Part shown: positions 58,152 through 64,000 of the stretch, piece after piece | Numbering within the stretch: position 1 is the stretch's first letter | Layout: every line of letters starts with the position of its first letter | NCBI RefSeq assembly: GCF_022965805.1 | Contig: NC_133101.1 | Location: forward strand, 49,618,342-49,682,341 | Reading direction: 5' to 3' | From: Primulina eburnea | Lineage: Eukaryota; Streptophyta; Magnoliopsida; Lamiales; Gesneriaceae | DNA: 64,000 nt | Position numbers and translations under genes: made by a program | The notes under the pieces: model-generated | What the model was told of the DNA's origin: nothing | What the model saw: the letters and a program-made list of their open reading frames with translations, nothing else | Databases searched by the model: none

Positions 58152-58327
58152 TGGATGCTTATATTGTAAATCTTCGTAAATATTTTGCTTGTTTACCTGA
58201 TAATGCGTTGAAAAAATTTTATAAAGCTAGATGTGAGCGACTAAGATTGATGATGTTATATGGCATACCGAATGATGTCCGTTTGATAATTGAAGCAAAA
58301 GTCCGATTGGCTTGGGGAAGCAAGTGA
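58007..58327 (+). CDS. Small 3' ORF of gypsy element G with poly-Asn tract
   Basis: An open frame of about 106 codons with no ATG at its left end. A Ser/Arg-rich lead-in (FPVKWRITVLRDCLSRFLQF) is followed by about 20 Asn codons, then MDAYIVNLRKYFACLPDNAL and a basic, helical C-terminus ending VRLAWGSK. It starts shortly after the integrase stop. Translation may begin at Met 58151. I recall similar short frames in other Athila-like elements, without a known function. No stop mutation, unlike the pol frames. Confidence 0.55.
58089..58150 (+). repeat. (AAT)n microsatellite coding for poly-Asn, 3' ORF of G
   Basis: About 20 AAT units in frame with the small ORF. Confidence 0.95.
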
Positions 58328-58340
58328 ATTAATAATAAGA

Positions 58341-59498
58341 TGTTAAGAAATGAAACTAGCGTTTCAAGAATTTTGGTGTATGACAAATCAAAATCAACCG
58401 CGGCTGGAATCCTAATAAGCTCAACCGGCAAAAAATTACAGGTTTCTCAAACCGCTGATTTTTCAAATTATGGCAAAAGTGAACCTGTTCATTTAAGAGA
58501 ATCACTTATTGCTAAAAGACATTGTCTGACCGGTTGAATGCATTCAAAACTCCTTGAAGTCAACGATTACACATCAATTCCAAGAATGATATGCATTTAT
58601 CTCTCTATCCCAGAAAGGAAGCTTAGAGATAGACTTCGCAGTCTGATGCGAAAAGAACAGTTGCCTTAAGAGGAAATCCTCAAGAAAAGAGCTTCAGATG
58701 TATGATGAGCAAAAGGAAGATTAAATGCGAACATTTTTTCCTCATAAAGATGAAAGCGACTCATCTGATTCTGAAGCTCAGGTTTACGTTAACTTCCCTT
58801 TCCGACCGTTAAGTCATTCGGCTATATCAACAGAGAAGGATGCAAGCTAAGACAAGATAAGCTATACAAAGATCATTGAGCTTGACTTCAAAGAAAATCT
58901 CAGAGCGCTATCACAGTCAATATTCATTTTCGCCTCTATCTGCACGCAGTTCAACAGAAACATACTTGATCATCCAAGGATCTTTTCGTGCTACTCAAAC
59001 AAACTACTGTTTCATATCAATAACTTGGTGGTTATTTGATTAAAGTTTGTGGTGTCTGGAGAACTAAGGGTTCTTAATATCCAGAAGTGTAAAGTGATCA
59101 CTAAGGGTTCCAATACAGGCGGTGTGATAAGTCCTGGTTGGATCGGGCTGTTACAAACATGTTGTGAAGTCAAAATTTTTTAGTGGAATCCTTCCTGACA
59201 AAGGAAGAAGGGGTGACGTAGGAGTATTCAATCTCCGAACATCCATAAAATCCGCTGTCATCTATTTCTTGCATGCTTAAATATCTCTCAGTCACTTATT
59301 GTTGTTAAGGGTGTCACTAATTTTATTGATAATTGAAAAATCTGAACTGTTTTCCGCACAACCAGTAGTTCAAGTTTTCAACCGTTTGAGAAAATATTTT
59401 TCAACCGCCTAAAAACGGTTGATAGAAAAAATTCAAAAAACAGTAAAATTTGAAAAAGTTCATTCACCCCCCTCTAAACTCTTTCCCGATCCTAACCA
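58341..59498 (+). repeat. 5' LTR of copia element H
   Basis: The right end CCGATCCTAACCA is followed by a perfect initiator tRNA-Met primer site. The left end is put at TGTTAAGAAATG (58341) just beyond the G 3' ORF. About 1.16 kb. It holds the conserved box GGGGTGACGTAGGAGTATTC and TCTCCGAACATCCA at 59209-59246. Its position inside G suggests that the rest of G lies beyond the right edge. Confidence 0.7.
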
Positions 59499-59499
59499 G

Positions 59500-59511
59500 T
59501 GGTATCAGAGC
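59500..59511 (+). other. Primer-binding site of copia element H
   Basis: TGGTATCAGAGC, fully complementary to the 3' end of initiator tRNA-Met, two bases from the LTR end. Confidence 0.93.
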
Positions 59512-59529
59512 GGGGTTTTTCTCTAAACT

Positions 59530-60668
59530 TTGGCATCCTTCAACAAAATTCCTATGTTTTCCAAGGAAGACTATGATGATTGGAAAATTCGCATGCAGGC
59601 ACATCTAGCAGCACAAAATGATGATATGTGGTTTGTAATCACCGATGGACCAATGAAGATCATGAAAGTAAACACAACTGTTGGTACAACCGAAGGTGCT
59701 CCTCAAATGATAGAGAAACATAGATCTGAATGGACAACTGAGGATAAAAAGAAAGCAAACCTGGACAATGTTGCAAAAGATATTCTATATAAGACTCTGG
59801 ATAAGAACATGTTCGCCAAAATCAAGACCTGTACCACTGCAAAGGAGATATGGGAAAAACTTACTCAACTGTGCAAAGGCAATGATCAGACCAAAGAAAA
59901 CAAACTGACAGTGGCTATCCGAAAATTCGATAATGCAAAGATGAAGCCAGGAGAAACTCTTGCAGAAATTGTTGAGAGGTTTAGCAGCATTATCATCGAG
60001 CTCATCTCACTTGGAAAAGAGTACTCCAATAGAGAAATCGCTTTGAAGGTCATGCGAGCTCTTCCTAGAGAATGGGATGTGAAGACCATAGCAATGCGCG
60101 AATCCAAAGATCTGAACAAACTGGAACTCCATGATCTGTTTGCTGATCTCAAAGCATATGAATTTGAGCTTGGAATACGAACTGAAGAAGAGCCATCCGC
60201 AACTCAACAAACAAGGGCTTTGGCAGCTGCTACAGTGACTCTTCCGGTCGAAGAGTCCACAAGTAAGAAACGGCTGAGCAAATAAACAATGAATCCATGT
60301 CTCTTTTTGTTAAGAAGTTTAGCAAATTTATGCGCAAAAATCAATCTCAAATGAATAAACCTTATTTTAAAAAGGACCATACTGAGGATGGTCAAGGTTG
60401 TTTTAACTGTGGAAAGAAGAGACACTTTATTGCAGAATGCAACAAGCCAAAGAAGGATGAAAAGAAACAGGAGAATAGAAGACGATTCAAAGACAACAAG
60501 AAATTCTTCAAGAAAAAGAATCAGCGAGTTCTGATTGCAGAAGAACACAAAGGCAAATGGGCTGAAACCGAGTCAGAAAAATCCTCTTCTGAGGCATCTT
60601 CAAGTGAAAACGAAGACGAGACAGTCGAGTGTATCATGGCCAAGGAAGACCAAAAATCCACAGAATGA
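59530..60668 (+). pseudogene. Copia element H Gag with zinc knuckle
   Basis: The frame 59530-60285 (251 codons) has FNKIPMFSKEDYDDWKIRMQ near its start and DNVAKDILYKTLDKNMFAKI, the UBN2-type copia Gag. The position where ATG is expected reads TTG, so the start codon is lost. A frameshift at about 60286-60296 leads to 60297-60668. That part holds the zinc knuckle CFNCGKKRHFIAEC (60399-60440, CX2CX4HX4C), a Lys/Arg-rich segment and an acidic Ser-rich tail (SEKSSSEASSSENEDE). This is the usual Sirevirus-like layout. Confidence 0.88.
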
Positions 60669-61482
60669 AATGGTATTTGACTTCAACTCTGAAGAATTTA
60701 CACGAAAAGATCTTGTTACAGCACTGCACGACATGGTAAATGAGTTCAAAGGACTGTCTATGAAATTTAATGAAGCTGTAGCAGAAAAACTAGACATAAA
60801 AAACAAGTCAACTCTCTCTAACTGCTCGCAGCACAAAGAGGTTGAAAGTTTGAAAGTTAAGTTAAGTCTGCTAGCGGCTGAGAATGATGATTTACGAAGA
60901 TTGTTCCATGCTACACTAACAGAAAACAAACGGTTAATGAATATCGTCAATACTTGGAACAAGTCCTCTGTTTCTCTTAATAGGATGTATGAGATGCAGA
61001 AACCAGCCGGAGACAGAACTGGGCTGGGTTACAACATCAATGATTGCAGTACCTCAGAATCTTCAACTCAACCGTTACTAGAGAAAGACAGTTTAAGATC
61101 AATTAAATTTGTCAGATCTAGCTCGGTATATGAACATGGTAAGCCTGAAGATCAAGGCATTCAAAACATGAATCTTGAAAGTAATGGGAGGCGACGTGGT
61201 TTGGTTTATGTTCAGAGTGATAAATCCAAACGATATTGGCGCAAACTTAGGCCAAACTCAACCGGTTACGATGGCTCAACTGGATATCACTCAAGAACCA
61301 GACCTAACAATTACTACAATTACCGACCAGTTCAAAAGAGGTATAGATTGAATGACAGTAACCAAAGGCTCAAACAACATATATTGCATTCACCACCTTA
61401 TTATTTATCCAATCATGGTTACCCCGGAACACATCACAAAAAATCCGCAAGGATAATTCAAGTGTGGATTCCTAAGGTCTAA
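60669..61482 (+). pseudogene. Copia element H Gag-Pol linker with coiled coil
   Basis: After another frame change, the segment HDMVNEFKGLSMKFNEAVAE, VESLKVKLSLLAAENDDLRR and LTENKRLMNIVNTWNKSSVS is heptad-rich and likely coiled coil. It is followed by DRTGLGYNINDCSTSES, which I recall as typical of Sirevirus-like Gag-Pol linkers. The tail is Tyr/Arg/Asn-rich. It ends at a stop 61482. Element F has a fragment of the same region (39830-39900). Confidence 0.8.
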
Positions 61483-61552
61483 TTAATTCAGGACCCAAAT
61501 AGAAAGGGTACCAATTTCTTATCTCAAATTTCAGGAACTAAAGAAGAAAAAC

Positions 61553-62746
61553 TTGGAAAAATCAACATGGTTTTTAGACAACGGATGCTCAAGACATATG
61601 ACAGAAAACAAAAATCTCTTATCAGAAGTTGTGAATTTCAAGGGGCCAACAATCACTTTCGGTGCCAACGCTAAAGTTAAAGCCATGGGTAAGGATAAGA
61701 TTATTTATGGCAAAATCATCATTAAAGATGTTCTCTTGGTAGAAAATTTATGTTATAACCTGATCAGTATAAGTCAACTGTGTGACAATGGGTATACGGT
61801 TGAATTTCATAGAGACAAATGCATGGTTAAAACTAATGCAGGGACAATTGTTCTGACTGGCTATCGAAGTCAAAATACCTATAGAGTAGAATGGAATGAT
61901 GAATATTTAAATGCATCTACTTGCTTCATTGCTCTAAATGGAAATAAAAATTGGCTATGGCATAAAAGGCTCAATCATCTAAATTTCAAATCCATTGCTA
62001 CTATTAGTAAGCTTAAGCTGGTATCTGGACTGCCTAATGTTGACTTTGCCAAAGAAAAAGTGTTTAATGCTTGTCAGCTAGGAAAACAAGTTCGATCAAC
62101 TTTCAAAAGCAAGGGAAGAAACTCTTCAGCAAGATGTTTGGAACTTCTTCATATGGACCTGTTTGGACCTATACCGGTGATGAGCTTAGGGGGAAAGAAA
62201 TACACTCTTGTAATTATTGACGACTTCTCCAGATTCACATGGGTATTATTCCTAAGCTCCAAAGATCAAACTGCCGATCAACTAATTAAGCTACTCAAGA
62301 GGCTTCAAAATGAAAAAAAGGAAGAAATTGACAGAATCAGGAGTGACAGAGGAAATGAATTTCTAAACAAATACCTGTCATCCTACCTTGAAGATCATGG
62401 CATTAAACACGAGTTATCAGCTGCAAGATCGCCACAACAAAATGGAGTAGTAGAAAGAAGAAACCGCACACTGAAGGAAGCAGCTAGAACCATGATGGCT
62501 GAATCTGGTATCTCACAACGATTTTGGGCTGAAGCCATCAACACAGCTTGTTACACTCAGAGTCGGTCTATGATAATAAAAATCATGAAAAGACTCCATA
62601 TGAAGTATGGACCGGAAAATTGCCAGAAGTGGGGTACTTTCGCATATTCGGCTGTAAGTTTTTTATTCATATATATGGCAAAATGCATCTCACCGCATTT
62701 GATGTATAGGCTGAAAATGGCATCTTTCTTGGATACTCAGCAGTGA
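61553..62746 (+). pseudogene. Copia element H protease and integrase
   Basis: The protease active site reads WFLDNGCSRHMT, DNG in place of DSG, at about 61562-61597. The pre-integrase domain WHKRLNHLNF has NACQLGKQ in place of the usual C-x-x-C pair, so one zinc ligand is lost. The integrase core keeps HMDLFGP (first Asp), DRIRSDRGNEF (second Asp) and SPQQNGVVERRNRTLKEAAR (Glu), with correct spacing. After about 62570 the frame degrades (KSMIIKIMKRLH), and it stops at 62746. 397 codons remain open. Confidence 0.9.
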
Positions 62747-64000
62747 GTAAAACATACGGAGTGTATAATAAAAAAACTCTCACTGTAGAAGAATCCATAC
62801 ATGTTGTGTTCGATGAATCATCTATATGTCATGACAATAGCAACAGTAGCATGCATGATCTGATAAATAATTTTGAAGCTGCTAACCTTGAAGCTAGCAA
62901 TGATGATGATGAGATAGACCTAAGAAGAACAGGTGAAACCATATCCAAATAAAACCCAACCGGTCAAGAACAAAATCAGCAGACAAATGAACCAGAAAAC
63001 AATTATCAACCGCAGAAAATACCAATGGAAGAAGAGGCACCAGAACAAGAAAACGACATCAATCAACCAACCGAGCCAAATCTATATGGACCTTGTCTCT
63101 GGTGGAACAAGAATCATCCACTCGAGCAGGTCATTGGTCACCCTACTGCTCCTCTTAGAACTAGAAATCAGATGATAAATGAATTTATGCAGGCTGCTTT
63201 CGTTTCTCAAATAGAACCCAAGAAAATTGATGATGCCTTGCTAGACACAAACTGGATAGAGGCTATGCAAGAAGAACTTAATCAGTTTGAAAGGAACAGA
63301 GTATGGCACTTAGTATCTCGACCTAATGATGCTCACATAATTGGAACTAGATGGGTTTACAGAAACAAAATGAATGAAAGTGGTTCAATCATCAGAAATA
63401 AGGCTCGTTTAGTGGCTCAGGGATATGGACATGAGGAAGGAATAGACTTTGATGAATTTTTGCCCATGTTGCCAGATTAGAAGCCATTAGAATATTTCTA
63501 GCTTTTGCAGCATTTAAGGACTTCAAAGTATATCAAATGGATGTTAAATCTTCCTTTCTTAATGGTTTATTAAATGAGGAAGTTTATGTAGAACAACCAC
63601 CCGGTTTTGTTAATCATTCCTTTCCTGATCACTGTTTACAAACTGGATGAGGCCCTATATGGACTCAAGCAAGCTCCGAGAGCATGGTATGACACACTAA
63701 CCAAATTTTTGCTCGAGCATGGATTCTCTATCGGTACAATTGATAAAACTCTATTTAAATTCTCCAGAAATGATCATTCACTTTTTGTTCAAATATATGT
63801 GGACGATATTATTTTTGGTTCAACTAATCCTAAGTTATGTGAAAGATTTTCTAAGATGATGTAGGAACAATTTGAAACGAGCATGATGGGCGAATTAAAC
63901 TAATTTTTGGACTGCAAGTCAAGCAGTCTGAAAACGGTATCTTCATTAATCAAGCCAAATATACACGAGATATGATAAAGAAATTTGGCATGGAAAATTG
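62743..64000 (+). pseudogene. Copia element H reverse transcriptase (cut by window edge)
   Basis: The frame resumes at 62743 (KTYGVYNKKTLTVEESIHVV) with one in-frame stop at 62950. From 63025 the acidic linker leads into RT: NWIEAMQEELNQFERNRVWH, GTRWVYRNKMNESG and [20 protein letters not shown]. Frameshifts lie near 63470 and 63640. Then come [33 protein letters not shown] and the active site YVDDIIFGSTN at about 63796-63828. A stop follows, and the sequence leaves the window in RT. RNase H, the 3' ORF and the 3' LTR are beyond the edge. Confidence 0.9.

Noticed and set aside
52160..58340. Integrated pararetrovirus
   Set aside because: The order PR-RT-RH-IN with LTR and tRNA-Asp primer site fits a gypsy retrotransposon; no movement or coat protein was seen.

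Overview
The window is plant nuclear DNA: AT-rich, without operons or ribosome-binding sites, and made almost entirely of LTR retrotransposons nested inside one another. One ordinary host gene is visible. Dicot-type copia elements with Sirevirus features, Athila-like gypsy elements with a tRNA-Asp primer site, and a MITE family I recall from asterids suggest a eudicot, perhaps a member of Lamiales. That placement rests on memory of similar sequences and is weak. No rRNA, tRNA gene, CRISPR array or bacterial feature was seen.

Left block (1-22031). A copia element (A) enters from the left edge. Its extra 3' ORF lies in pieces at 307-1617, 13449-14407 and 17263-17670 and is followed by its 3' LTR (17832-18875). 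The ORF is split by a complete Athila-like gypsy element on the minus strand (P, 1618-13443, target duplication ATTTG) and by a large solo gypsy LTR (B1, 14413-17262, TCAGA). P holds a smaller related solo LTR (Q, 3986-4660, ATAAG). Element A sits in the RNase H region of an older copia element (J), which also carries a solo LTR (L, 19167-21169) containing a complete TRIM (20585-20934).

Middle block (22032-41932). It begins with the 3' LTR of J and AT-rich remnants. Next come minus-strand copia elements: an LTR (E2) holding solo LTR E1; a D-family 3' LTR holding solo LTR E3 and solo gypsy LTR C; and C itself holding another D-family solo LTR (D2). The D element keeps a decayed copy of the same 3' ORF as A (about 34760-35620). 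A plus-strand copia Gag zinc knuckle is split by solo LTR B2 (36203-39461). A fold-back MITE lies inside a TA repeat near 41.8 kb.

Host gene (43314-44276, plus). An intact single-exon gene of the plant DUF1645 family is flanked by AT-rich non-coding DNA and MITE-like fragments. A short minus-strand proline-rich frame near 46.6 kb is interrupted by a TIR element.

Right block (48150-64000). A gypsy LTR (M) is broken by a D-family copia LTR (D3). Then comes a decayed plus-strand Athila-like element (G, 50693 to about 58340), then a decayed Sirevirus-like copia element (H, from about 58341), which runs off the window in its reverse transcriptase.

The most unusual signals are: a GC-rich perfect or near-perfect hairpin repeated 11 times in P and Q, including directly upstream of a TATA-like promoter for P's 3' ORF; a conserved TGACGTAGGAG box in copia LTRs of three families; a palindromic TGAGTCT..AGACTCA motif in large gypsy LTRs; and a promoter-like spacer ahead of the extra copia 3' ORF.
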